DNA of 23,654 bases. Origin: a virus. Under the pieces are notes generated by a model. That model ran no database searches, was not told the DNA's origin, and saw only the letters and a program-made list of their open reading frames with translations. Each line of letters begins with the position of its first letter. Position 1 is the stretch's first letter. The stretch is from the IMG/VR virus record IMGVR_UViG_3300034407_000446, positions 1 to 23,654 of that record, one strand, 5' to 3'. The position numbers and the translations under genes are program-made. Below are positions 5,461-13,566 of this stretch, in pieces.

Positions 5461-6342
5461 ATGAGAGCGATACCACTAAAGAAGTTGGTCAAGCTATACT
5501 TACAGTCATCTGAGTTTAATCGCTTACGTGATCAAACAAAGTTAGACTACACTAGGTTCTTAAAGATATTGACAGACACGTTAGGTGAAACAACTGCCTC
5601 TGTTGTATCAGGTAAGGACGCAAGGATGGCGTATGAAGAATGGGTTACACGAGGCATACACCTAGCTAATCACGTGGCAGCAGTAGCTGGCATTGTGTAT
5701 AGGCATGGTCAGGATATGGAGTACGTTAAGAATAATCCATTCACGCTAGTAAGGAAGCTATCACCTGTTGCACGTAACACAGTATGGACACAGGATCAGG
5801 TGCGTCAGTTTCTTGATGTAGCCTATGGTGACTTTGTGTATCGTAATGTGGGACTGATAGTGCAGATGGCCTACGAATGGTGTCAGCGTGTGGGTGATAT
5901 GCGTATGCTGACATGGGATAGTATTGACTTCAATACACGTAGACTAAAACTGCTACAGTCCAAGCGTGGTGCAGAGGTACAGCTACCTATATCAGATGAG
6001 TTACTTGAAATGCTTACAGAACAACGTCAGGACTTTGACTTCCAGAAATATGTAGCACCTATGCCTACACCTTATGGTGGTGAGTACAAGCCATTCTCAA
6101 TGGAACGATTGTCCAAGATAGGTAGGAAGATAATGCGACAGGCTAAACTGCCAGATGAATTACGCTTGATGGATCTTAGAAGAACTGGTACAACTGAAAT
6201 GGTAGAGGCAGGTGTTCCACTGCCACAGATTATGTCAGTGACAGGTCATGCTAATCCACAATCGGTGAAGCCTTACATAAAGAATACTTATCTTAGTGCT
6301 AACAGTGCGCTGACTGCACGACAACAGTTTAAGGAGGAATGA
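5461..6342 (+). CDS. int: Tyrosine recombinase (phage integrase) with altered box II
   Basis: 293 residues. The N-terminal half is the SAM-like core-binding domain; the catalytic domain starts near residue 108. Visible catalytic residues are Arg143 (in QRVGDMRML), Lys168 (SKRGAEVQLP), Arg240 (MDLRRTGTT), His263 (TGHANPQS) and Tyr272, nine residues after that His as in XerD. The usual HxxR of box II reads M237-D-L-R240, so the first His is replaced by Met; some active recombinases tolerate change here. The enzyme would integrate or excise the phage genome, implying at least potential lysogeny. No tRNA fragment or attP core was recognised nearby, and there is almost no intergenic space on either side. 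A strong aggagg ribosome-binding site precedes it. Confidence 0.9.
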   Translation: MRAIPLKKLVKLYLQSSEFNRLRDQTKLDYTRFLKILTDTLGETTASVVSGKDARMAYEEWVTRGIHLANHVAAVAGIVYRHGQDMEYVKNNPFTLVRKLSPVARNTVWTQDQVRQFLDVAYGDFVYRNVGLIVQMAYEWCQRVGDMRMLTWDSIDFNTRRLKLLQSKRGAEVQLPISDELLEMLTEQRQDFDFQKYVAPMPTPYGGEYKPFSMERLSKIGRKIMRQAKLPDELRLMDLRRTGTTEMVEAGVPLPQIMSVTGHANPQSVKPYIKNTYLSANSALTARQQFKEE

Positions 6343-6343
6343 T

Positions 6344-6808
6344 ATGCTATCTAGTAGTTTAACTAAAAAACAACAGTATATGAAAGATTATAATAGTAGA
6401 CCCGATGTCAAAGATGCTAAAAAACTATGGTACACGCTTAAAGGAAGTAAAAGAAGGAAGAAAATTTGGAATATTAAGAAGTATGCAGACATAACTCTGG
6501 TTTATTTAAGACAGAGAATAAATAATACTAGATATAGAAATAAGGACACGACATTGACACCTGAAGAATTACTAGAATTGATACCAAAAGATTTAAGATG
6601 CCCTGTATTTGGAACTAAATTTTCATTTGGTAGTGGTGTAAATCAATTTAGTATGTCTATAGATAGAATAGATAATGACAAAGGCTATCATAAAAATAAC
6701 GTAGTGATTGTTTCTATGAAAGCTAATGCCATGAAAAGTTCAGCCACACTTAAGGAGCTATACCAAGTTGCAGATTTTTATTATGAACTAGAAAAAAGGA
6801 GTGCGTAG
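6344..6808 (+). CDS. HNH-type homing endonuclease-like protein
   Basis: 154 residues. The C-terminal half has the phage endonuclease pattern CPVFGTKF (86-93), SIDRIDNDKGYHKNN (105-119), VVIVSMKANAMKS and a final helix. This is the diverged HNH family in which D107-R-x-D-N and the following N-rich strand form the ββα-metal site; it lacks the zinc-binding Cys pairs. The N-terminus is rich in Lys and Arg (KGSKRRKK) for DNA contact. Such nucleases cut DNA and often spread as free-standing mobile genes. The gene is visibly more AT-rich and uses more AAA/TTA codons than the replication genes, suggesting separate acquisition. It begins one base after the integrase stop. Confidence 0.75.
   Translation: MLSSSLTKKQQYMKDYNSRPDVKDAKKLWYTLKGSKRRKKIWNIKKYADITLVYLRQRINNTRYRNKDTTLTPEELLELIPKDLRCPVFGTKFSFGSGVNQFSMSIDRIDNDKGYHKNNVVIVSMKANAMKSSATLKELYQVADFYYELEKRSA
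6796..6801 (+). promoter_or_regulatory. Ribosome-binding site selecting the start at 6810
   Basis: AAGGAG lies 8 bases before ATG 6810. The in-frame GTG at 6801 begins inside this site and so is not the start. Confidence 0.65.
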
Positions 6809-6809
6809 T

Positions 6810-7046
6810 ATGAAAGAGAGATATGTAGTAGCAGGTTTAGAGTATATTGCAGAAGATGTACATTTGTACCTAGCCTTGCACAATGGTTTTAAAACTAAGT
6901 TACAAGCTGAAAGAATAGTAGATAGTTTATACGATGATGATCAAGTTCTAGAATGTAAAATATTTAGTGTATCTGAACTACAAGAGGGACGCGAGGATGG
7001 TAACACAATAAAATCTGAAGATATAGTATATCGTAGTGTAATCTAA
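6810..7046 (+). CDS. Small hypothetical protein, 78 aa
   Basis: Start at 6810 is set by an AAGGAG 8 bases upstream. The protein opens with an alternating strand/helix region (YVVAGLEYIAEDVHLYLALH), continues with a basic helix (TKLQAERIVDSLYDDDQ) and ends acidic. AT-rich like the HNH gene before it, so the two may have entered together. The stop overlaps the primase ATG (TAATG), giving coupled translation. No family recognised. Confidence 0.6.
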   Translation: MKERYVVAGLEYIAEDVHLYLALHNGFKTKLQAERIVDSLYDDDQVLECKIFSVSELQEGREDGNTIKSEDIVYRSVI

Positions 7047-7804
7047 TGCTTGAATATCTCACAGGCTTAGATATCACTGATGGTAGTTCTGTACGTATGG
7101 ATTGTCCTGAATGCAAAGGACGTAGGACATTCACTGTGTCCAATCTAAATGGACAGCTACTGTGGAACTGTTACAAGGCAGGGTGTAGTATCAGTGGTGC
7201 TAATAGGGTGAGCATGTCTGCTACTGCTATACAGGATACGCTAAACAAAATAGTAAGGGTAAAGGACACTAGCTTTGATATGCCTATGTATGTAGTGCCA
7301 GTACCTGTACCTACTGATGCCCCTGTCTATGAGTATGCAAGTGAGTGGGGTCTTGATGTAGCAGAGCATGGTCTGATGTACGACATACGTGAGCATCGTG
7401 TTGTGTTTCCTGTAGTACACAATGGCATTACAGTTGACGCTACAGGCAGGGCATTGGGTAAGAGGATACCTAAGTGGAAGCGATATGGAAATAGTGGGTT
7501 GCCTTATGTATATGGTTGTGGTAAGGTAGCTGTTGTTGTAGAGGATTGCGTTAGTGCAGCAGTTGTTGGAGGAGATCGACATACAGGGGTAGCTTTAATG
7601 GGAACCTCCATGTCCAACGAACAGAGGCAATACCTAGCGCAGTTCTCTACAGCAGTAGTAGCATTAGATCCTGATGCATCAAAGAAAACTTTAGCAATAG
7701 CAAAGGAGTTACGAAGTGTAGTTGATAATGTAAAAGTCCTACGTCTACAGGACGATATAAAGTATAGACACAAGAAAGATATGGACGCTCTTAATGAACT
7801 ATGA
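7046..7804 (+). CDS. DNA primase (zinc-binding and Toprim domains)
   Basis: 252 residues resembling the N-terminal half of T7 gp4. A zinc-binding module uses C20-x2-C23 and C42-x4-C47. The Toprim fold follows: VVVED with Glu166-Asp167 (motif IV region) and VVALDPDA with Asp208 and Asp210, the DxD metal pair. It would make short RNA primers for lagging-strand synthesis. The helicase is encoded separately 11 bases downstream, so the T7-type primase-helicase is split into two polypeptides here. The protein is at the short end for primases, consistent with a minimal RNA-polymerase domain. Confidence 0.88.
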   Translation: MLEYLTGLDITDGSSVRMDCPECKGRRTFTVSNLNGQLLWNCYKAGCSISGANRVSMSATAIQDTLNKIVRVKDTSFDMPMYVVPVPVPTDAPVYEYASEWGLDVAEHGLMYDIREHRVVFPVVHNGITVDATGRALGKRIPKWKRYGNSGLPYVYGCGKVAVVVEDCVSAAVVGGDRHTGVALMGTSMSNEQRQYLAQFSTAVVALDPDASKKTLAIAKELRSVVDNVKVLRLQDDIKYRHKKDMDALNEL

Positions 7805-7815
7805 AAGGATGAGCT

Positions 7816-9039
7816 ATGGAACTTTCACTTATACGAAGCCTTATGGAGAAGCAATTCTACGAGGAACACAGGGGTTCACGTTGCCCTATGAAACTATTTA
7901 GCAAGGACATACAGAAAGTTAAACGTGTAATAGATAAAGCAATGGATGACTATGATCGCAGTGTCTCACCAGATGAAGTTGAGGCACTTTTTTTATCGGA
8001 TAATCCAACACTGACTACAGCACAGAAGCAACAGTACTCTGCTTTGTTTGGTCAGATTAAAACACAACAGCCTATGGGTAAGGACATAGCACAAGAGGTA
8101 CTGTCTAAGTTATTTCAGCAGGTAATTGGTGAAGAGGTTGCCAACTTAGGTTTCGACTTTGTTAATGGATCACTCAAAAGTCTACAGCCACTACGTAATC
8201 TACTTGAGGTACATGGTGATGACTTCATACCTAAGTTACAGGTACAGTGGGAAGACATGAACATGGACAGGATACTAGACGAGGGTGACTTACAAAGCAA
8301 GTGGACCTTCAACATACCTAGCCTTGCACGTAAGGTTCCGGGCGTAAATGCAGGTCAGCTTATTGAGATAGGTGCTAGATCTAACACAGGTAAGACTAGC
8401 TTCCATGCCAGCTTGGTTATGGGGCCAGATGGTTTCGCAGATCAGGGTGCTAAAGTTATTGTGCTCTGTAATGAAGAAACACCTACTCGTGTAGGTCACA
8501 GGTATCTGACATGTGCAGTAGGTACAGATTCAGTAGGCATACGTAAGGATAAAGCTAGACATCTTGCTACGTACAAAGCTAAGTCTAGACATCTTAAGTT
8601 CAAGGACAGTACAGAGAAAGACATGGCATGGGTGGAGTCAGTATGTAAGTACTACAAGCCTGACATCATCATGCTAGATATGGGTGACAAGTTTACATCC
8701 ACAGCTAACTCTGCCAGTATACATGAGACACTCAAACAGAATGTCATGTACGCTAGGCAGATAGCAAAGCAACAGGAGTGTGCTGTGTTCTATATGTCAC
8801 AGTTATCTGCTGAAGCTGAAGGTAGAGTAGTACTCAATCAATCTATGATGGAAGGTTCCAAGACAGGCAAGGCAGCTGAAGCTGACCTCATGCTCCTGAT
8901 TGCAAGAAACCCACCAACAGAGAACCAGACTGAGGAAGATACACAGAGACATATTAACATTGCGAAAAATAAGTTGACAGGTTGGCATGGTATGGTAACT
9001 TGTGAGTTTGATTATAAGACAGCATTGTTTTCAGCATAA
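7816..9039 (+). CDS. Replicative DNA helicase, DnaB/T7 gp4 type
   Basis: 407 residues. The RecA-like core has a Walker A at 187-194 (A-R-S-N-T-G-K-T, Lys193), a Glu in CNEETP after the second strand that fits the catalytic Glu, a Walker B IIMLD ending at Asp288, and a later MSQLSAEAEGR with the H4-like Gln. The N-terminal about 150 residues are helical and would interact with the primase. Predicted to form a hexameric ring that unwinds the fork 5' to 3' ahead of the phage polymerase. aaagga upstream of ATG 7816 and the 11-base gap from the primase support the start. Confidence 0.9.
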   Translation: MELSLIRSLMEKQFYEEHRGSRCPMKLFSKDIQKVKRVIDKAMDDYDRSVSPDEVEALFLSDNPTLTTAQKQQYSALFGQIKTQQPMGKDIAQEVLSKLFQQVIGEEVANLGFDFVNGSLKSLQPLRNLLEVHGDDFIPKLQVQWEDMNMDRILDEGDLQSKWTFNIPSLARKVPGVNAGQLIEIGARSNTGKTSFHASLVMGPDGFADQGAKVIVLCNEETPTRVGHRYLTCAVGTDSVGIRKDKARHLATYKAKSRHLKFKDSTEKDMAWVESVCKYYKPDIIMLDMGDKFTSTANSASIHETLKQNVMYARQIAKQQECAVFYMSQLSAEAEGRVVLNQSMMEGSKTGKAAEADLMLLIARNPPTENQTEEDTQRHINIAKNKLTGWHGMVTCEFDYKTALFSA

Positions 9040-9050
9040 GGAGGTTAAAC

Positions 9051-9737
9051 ATGGTTAATATATTCACACCTAAGAAGGATGCAGATGAGCAGATCTTCTT
9101 TCCATTTGGTCCTGTCATGGGCTACAAGAAACTAAGTCCTGAGTTTGTAAAGAACATGAATAGTTTCTATGAAGAAGAACCTAATCTACAAGACTATTCA
9201 GATAACTTAGTTGGTAAGGTAGGTCAGGAGCTACACTTCAGTGAAGCAATGAGAGACTTATTCCTTAATGAAGTCAAAGACTTTATAGGCAGGTATAATC
9301 AGACAGCTACTATACGAAACTCATATGGTAGAAACAGATTAAATACAGATGCATTCGATTATAGTATGCAGTTTGTATCTGGTTGGTTAGTTAGACAATT
9401 TCAACATGAGTACAATCCAGTGCATCTACATACAGGATGTCGTATGTCCTGTGTTGGGTATCTTAAACTGCCTGAAGGTATCGAGAAAGAATGGGAAGAG
9501 GACTACAAAGATCATCATCCTTCTCATGGACACATACAGTTTATATCTGGTAGTGCAGGTAGCTACAGTGCTACAAACTTTATGGTAAGACCACAAGTAG
9601 GAGACTTCTATGTATTCCCTAGTGAGTTGTTCCATTGTGTGTATCCTTTCTATACTAAAGGTGAGCGCAGATCATTTAGTTCTAACTTTAACTTCGTAGA
9701 AATTCCTAAAGGAGAGAAAAGTGAAACTGACTCTTGA
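9051..9737 (+). CDS. 2-oxoglutarate/Fe(II)-dependent oxygenase
   Basis: 228 residues with the double-stranded beta-helix pattern of the phage 2OG-Fe(II) group. The metal ligands are probably H125-x-H127 (NPVHLHTG), in place of the classic HxD, and His195 (SELFHCVYPF). Arg206/Arg207 (GERRSFSSN) would bind the 2-oxoglutarate carboxylate. HIQFISGS and DFYVFPSE are the expected strands. Members hydroxylate proteins, nucleic acids or small molecules; many marine phages carry one with unknown substrate. It sits between helicase and polymerase and its end overlaps the polymerase start by 17 bases, so a link to replication or DNA modification is plausible but inferred. Confidence 0.85.
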   Translation: MVNIFTPKKDADEQIFFPFGPVMGYKKLSPEFVKNMNSFYEEEPNLQDYSDNLVGKVGQELHFSEAMRDLFLNEVKDFIGRYNQTATIRNSYGRNRLNTDAFDYSMQFVSGWLVRQFQHEYNPVHLHTGCRMSCVGYLKLPEGIEKEWEEDYKDHHPSHGHIQFISGSAGSYSATNFMVRPQVGDFYVFPSELFHCVYPFYTKGERRSFSSNFNFVEIPKGEKSETDS

Positions 9738-11763
9738 TGTAGAAAACACAGTAATCAAACGTGAAGGTAAGCTACAGCTAGATCCTTTCGAGCCAGAGAA
9801 CACACTTGTTATGGTGGGTATGCTTGATGATCAAGGCAATGAAGACATCGTTACGTTTGATCACAGTGAAGTAGAGGCTACTCCTAATGGTCATGCTATT
9901 GTACAGAGTAAGCTAGATCAAGCTACTGTACTGATTGGTCACAACATAGGCCATGACTTAGTGTGGCTATGGGAGTCAGGCTTTACCTACAATGGATCAG
10001 TGTTTGACACAATGATGATGGAGTACCTAATACTACGTGGTGTCAAGCAACCTCTGTCATTGGAAGCATGTGCTCAACGCTACGATCTGGATACTAAGAA
10101 ACAGGACACACTCAAGGCTTATCTCAAGCAGGGTGTATCAGTACGTGACGTACCACATGCTGAGTTATCTGAGTATCTAAGTGCTGACCTACATGCAACA
10201 CAACAACTGGCACATGAGTTACGTGTCAAGCTAGTGGGTACAGATGCTAGTGGTATGCACAATGTAGTGCAGCTAACTAATCAGATGGTTATTGCATTAG
10301 CTAAGATCTACACGAGAGGTTTTAACGTAGACATTACTGCACTGGAAGGTGTACGTATTGCATTTGAAGAAGAAAGAAAGGAGGTATTATCATACTTAGA
10401 AACTAAAGTAAGGGAATTAATGGGGGATGTACCATTAAACTTAAGCAGTCCAGAGCAATTATCCACTCTGATATACAGTCGTAAGCCTGTAGATAAAACA
10501 GTCTGGATAAATAAGTTCGATCCATATATGGGGCAGACTGCTTTTAAACAACTTGTCAGGGAAGAAACTGACATAGTGTACAAGTCACATGTAAAGCGGT
10601 GTGCCGATTGCTATGGGTCAGGTAAAATAAGAAAGGAGAAAAAGGATGGAACACCATACGCCAAACTGTCAAAGTGCAACTCGTGCGATGGCAATGGGTA
10701 TCATGTTATTCCTACTAGTATTGTTGGTGGTTTAAAGTTTAATGCTCCCAATGCTAAGTGGGCTACAGCTAATGGGTTCTCTACTAACAGAAAGAACCTA
10801 GAGCTACTAGCAAACTCAGCGAGAACTAAAGGCATGACTGATGCACTAGAGTTTCTTGAGAAGGTACAAAGGCTATCTGCATTGGATACTTATCTATCCT
10901 CATTCGTTGGTGGGATAGCTAACAATGTGAAAGCTGATGGTAAGTTACACGTAAGACTGAACCAACACATGACATCTACTGGTAGGCTAAGTGGGAAAGA
11001 GCCTAACATGCAGAACATGCCACGTGGTGGTACGTTCCCTGTCAAACGTGTATTTGTATCAAGGTTCAATGGAGGCAAGATACTTGAAGCTGACTTTGCA
11101 CAGCTAGAGTTTCGAGTAGCTGCGTACCTATCTCAAGATCCTGTAGCTATCAGGGAAGTAACAGATGGTTTTGATGTGCATTCCTACACAGCCAAGATCA
11201 TTACAGATGCTGGGCAGGTTATGTCCAGACAGGATGCCAAAGCACATACCTTTGCTCCTCTATATGGGGCTAGTGGATATGGTAGATCTAAAGCAGAAGC
11301 TACCTACTACACCCACTTCAATGAGAAGTACAAAGGTATTGCTAACTGGCATGACACTCTTGCCAAAGAAGCACTTAACACAGGCAAGATTACAACACCA
11401 TCAGGTAGGGAGTTTTCTTTCCCTGATGTACAGAGAAATGCACGTGGTAGGATCAGTTATTTTACACAGATCAAGAACTATCCTGTGCAATCATTTGCTA
11501 CAGCAGATATTGTACCTGTAGCATTACTATGGATAGAGACTTTATTGAAAGGTAAAAAGTCCTGTGTTGTCAATACAGTACATGATAGTATTGTTATTGA
11601 CGTACATCCAGAAGAAGAAGAACAAGTCTTAACAGCTATCGAAGATTGTAATACCAATTTAGATACATGTATTAAACAACATCTAGGTGTTGATATTAAT
11701 GTACCTTTATTATTAGAATCTAAAATAGGTAATAATTGGCTTGACATTAAGGACGTTGCGTAG
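9721..11763 (+). CDS. Family A DNA polymerase with DnaJ-like zinc insert
   Basis: 680 residues from GTG 9721 (aaaggag upstream). A 3'-5' exonuclease comes first: Asp6/Glu8 (LTLDVE), Asp79 (GHNIGHDL) and Y152-x3-Asp156. A linker carries two CxxCxGxG units, C294/C297 and C319/C322, exactly the DnaJ central-domain repeat. The polymerase follows: motif A with Asp458 (ADFAQLE), motif B R503-x3-K507-x3-F511-x3-Y515-G516, and motif C H621-D622-S623. The residue matching E. coli Pol I Phe762 is Phe511. I recall HMO-2011-type podoviruses as having this polymerase-DnaJ arrangement, so the module is known though its role is unclear; it may replace the thioredoxin-type processivity element of T7. The gene overlaps the oxygenase gene. 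Confidence 0.95.
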   Translation: MKLTLDVENTVIKREGKLQLDPFEPENTLVMVGMLDDQGNEDIVTFDHSEVEATPNGHAIVQSKLDQATVLIGHNIGHDLVWLWESGFTYNGSVFDTMMMEYLILRGVKQPLSLEACAQRYDLDTKKQDTLKAYLKQGVSVRDVPHAELSEYLSADLHATQQLAHELRVKLVGTDASGMHNVVQLTNQMVIALAKIYTRGFNVDITALEGVRIAFEEERKEVLSYLETKVRELMGDVPLNLSSPEQLSTLIYSRKPVDKTVWINKFDPYMGQTAFKQLVREETDIVYKSHVKRCADCYGSGKIRKEKKDGTPYAKLSKCNSCDGNGYHVIPTSIVGGLKFNAPNAKWATANGFSTNRKNLELLANSARTKGMTDALEFLEKVQRLSALDTYLSSFVGGIANNVKADGKLHVRLNQHMTSTGRLSGKEPNMQNMPRGGTFPVKRVFVSRFNGGKILEADFAQLEFRVAAYLSQDPVAIREVTDGFDVHSYTAKIITDAGQVMSRQDAKAHTFAPLYGASGYGRSKAEATYYTHFNEKYKGIANWHDTLAKEALNTGKITTPSGREFSFPDVQRNARGRISYFTQIKNYPVQSFATADIVPVALLWIETLLKGKKSCVVNTVHDSIVIDVHPEEEEQVLTAIEDCNTNLDTCIKQHLGVDINVPLLLESKIGNNWLDIKDVA

Positions 11764-11769
11764 TATAAC
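11741..11769 (+). promoter_or_regulatory. Sigma-70-like promoter before the SSB-like gene
   Basis: A perfect TTGACA (11741-11746) sits within the last codons of the polymerase gene. After exactly 17 bases comes TATAAC (11764-11769), 5 of 6 to consensus. Initiation is expected near 11776, about 30 bases before ATG 11807. It would allow stronger expression of the SSB-like, nuclease, resolvase and reductase genes than of the polymerase. Its geometry is identical to the promoter at 542-570. Confidence 0.75.
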
Positions 11770-11806
11770 TATGCTCTTTTGAAAAACTATGTGAGGAGAA
11801 TAACAC

Positions 11807-12700
11807 ATGTCGATAACAACTGTAGATACAAACAACTATGACGAAATGGCTAAAGCAATGGGCATCACAGCAGATGCTGGTAACAAGAGTAAGCAGACTA
11901 GCAATCTAGCTAGACTACGTATATCTCATTCAGCCATCATGGGTGAGACTGAACTTAAAGGTAAGAAGGTAAACATGGAGGTGGTGTCAGGTGGACACTT
12001 CAAGTTAGAAGTACCAGACAGTAGCACTGTGTACGCACCACAGATTAAGATACGTACATTCTTACAACGCTTTATGTACAAGCGTTTCATTAAAGGTTCA
12101 GGTAACATTCCTAATCGCTTTGTCAAGACTGTCATGGGTGAGTCCTTGTATGTCGATCTCAAAGACAACGATGGTGGGTTCAACTGTGGTAAGCCTAGTG
12201 GTTGGATCAAAGACTTCAAGGCACTGCCTACTGCACAGCAGGATCTGATCAGACAGATCAAACGAACACGTGTTGTGTTTGGTTTAGCTGACCTCGTTGA
12301 TCCTGTAGATGAATCAGGTGCAGAAACTAAGGTAGGTACTACACCTTTCATATGGGAGATAGATAATCGTGATGCCTTTAAGATACTAGGTGACACATAC
12401 AACTCCTTTAATAAGCAGAGATTACTACCTATCTCACATGTGCTTACTATCGGCACAGAAGAAAAGCCATTGCCAAATGGTAGTAGCTTCTATATCCCAG
12501 AAGTATCTGTTGATATGGACAACACTATTGCCCTGACATCAGATGATCAGTCTACGTTTGCTGACTTCATGGGGTGGGTAGATAGTTACAATGAGTACAT
12601 CGCTACTGCATGGAATGATAAGTCCAAGCGTAAGATGTCTGCTGATGATACAGACTTAGTGAATGAGTTTGTTGACCTTGAAGATGAAGCAGTAGTGTAA
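11807..12700 (+). CDS. Probable single-stranded DNA-binding protein
   Basis: 297 residues directly after a strong promoter, with a good ribosome-binding site (gaggag). It sits between the DNA polymerase and a Cas4-like nuclease, where podoviruses often encode SSB or recombination mediators. The body is basic (VNMEVVSGGHFKLE, FMYKRFIKG). The C-terminus becomes acidic and ends DLVNEFVDLEDEAVV, the kind of tail phage SSBs such as T7 gp2.5 use to contact replication proteins, although an ultimate aromatic residue is absent. High expression would suit a stoichiometric SSB. I do not recognise the fold from sequence, so this is a context call. TAATG couples it to the next gene. Confidence 0.55.
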   Translation: MSITTVDTNNYDEMAKAMGITADAGNKSKQTSNLARLRISHSAIMGETELKGKKVNMEVVSGGHFKLEVPDSSTVYAPQIKIRTFLQRFMYKRFIKGSGNIPNRFVKTVMGESLYVDLKDNDGGFNCGKPSGWIKDFKALPTAQQDLIRQIKRTRVVFGLADLVDPVDESGAETKVGTTPFIWEIDNRDAFKILGDTYNSFNKQRLLPISHVLTIGTEEKPLPNGSSFYIPEVSVDMDNTIALTSDDQSTFADFMGWVDSYNEYIATAWNDKSKRKMSADDTDLVNEFVDLEDEAVV

Positions 12701-13566
12701 TGAATCATCCTGCTGAACTGGCACTAGCGCAGTACATGACAGATGCAGCCAATGGTAAGGCTGTATTATCTGAAAATACAATAGAACGTATTGGTAAGGA
12801 TGTCATGGATGCACTAGCTCGTCAGTTTGGTGGGGGCAACAAGCGTGGTGAGTTCGGCTTGAGGATGTCTAATATAGGCAGACCCTCTTGCCAACTCTGG
12901 TTTCAAAAGAACCAGCCTGAGAAAGCACAGCCCCTACCCAGTAACTTTGTAATGAACATGATGTTAGGAGATATAGTAGAGGCAGTATTCAAAGGACTAT
13001 TGACTGAAGCAAAGGTAGAGTATGGAGATGCTGATACAGTAGAGCTAGACCTACCTGAACAAGACACTAAGATTAAAGGCACTTATGATATAGAGATTGA
13101 TGGGGCTGTAGATGATATTAAATCTGCATCTGATTGGTCCTACAGAAATAAGTTCAAAGACTTTGCTACGTTAAAAGCACATGACTCGTTTGGTTATGTG
13201 GGTCAACTTGCAGGGTATGCTAAAGCATCAGGTCTTAAGCCCGGTGGTTGGTGGGTAGTTAATAAAGCAAATGGTAGCTTTAAATATGTACCAGCTAAAG
13301 GCATTGACATGATGGAAGAAATGTACCATATTAACAAGACAGTCAAGACTGTTAATAAGAATGAGTTCAAGAGATGTTTTGACTCAGTAGAAGAAACCTT
13401 TAATGGTAAACCAACAGGTAATAAAGTACTAGGTAGTGAGTGTAGCTGGTGTTCTTTCCGCAAAACCTGTTGGCCTAAGTTGAAAGAACTGCCAGCATTG
13501 AAGTCACGTGCAAAGGAACCTAAGATAGTTTCTTACGTGCATATAGAGAAGGAGAGTAAAGCATGA
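12700..13566 (+). CDS. Cas4/RecB-like PD-(D/E)XK exonuclease with Fe-S cluster residues
   Basis: 288 residues. The nuclease core has Asp130 (GTYDIEID), Asp139-x-Lys141 (DDIKSAS) and Q169-x3-Y173 (QLAGY), the RecB-type motif set. Four Cys, C64 (RPSCQLW) and C248-x2-C251-x5-C257 (CSWCSFRKTCW), match the 4Fe-4S arrangement of Cas4 and AddB. It would degrade or process DNA ends for recombination, genome maturation or host DNA recycling; there is no CRISPR context here. It starts on the TAATG junction with the SSB-like gene, an association common in marine podoviruses. Its TGA overlaps the next ATG. Confidence 0.85.
   Translation: MNHPAELALAQYMTDAANGKAVLSENTIERIGKDVMDALARQFGGGNKRGEFGLRMSNIGRPSCQLWFQKNQPEKAQPLPSNFVMNMMLGDIVEAVFKGLLTEAKVEYGDADTVELDLPEQDTKIKGTYDIEIDGAVDDIKSASDWSYRNKFKDFATLKAHDSFGYVGQLAGYAKASGLKPGGWWVVNKANGSFKYVPAKGIDMMEEMYHINKTVKTVNKNEFKRCFDSVEETFNGKPTGNKVLGSECSWCSFRKTCWPKLKELPALKSRAKEPKIVSYVHIEKESKA

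Noticed and set aside
10515-10523. tRNA T-loop-like GTTCGATCC
   Set aside because: Within conserved polymerase coding sequence, with no acceptor or anticodon stems.
11165-11521. 118-residue + strand frame within the polymerase
   Set aside because: Overlaps catalytic motif B and its neighbours in another frame; shadow.
11926-12456. 176-residue open frame on the - strand
   Set aside because: Antisense to the SSB-like gene with no motif and no place in a leftward operon.
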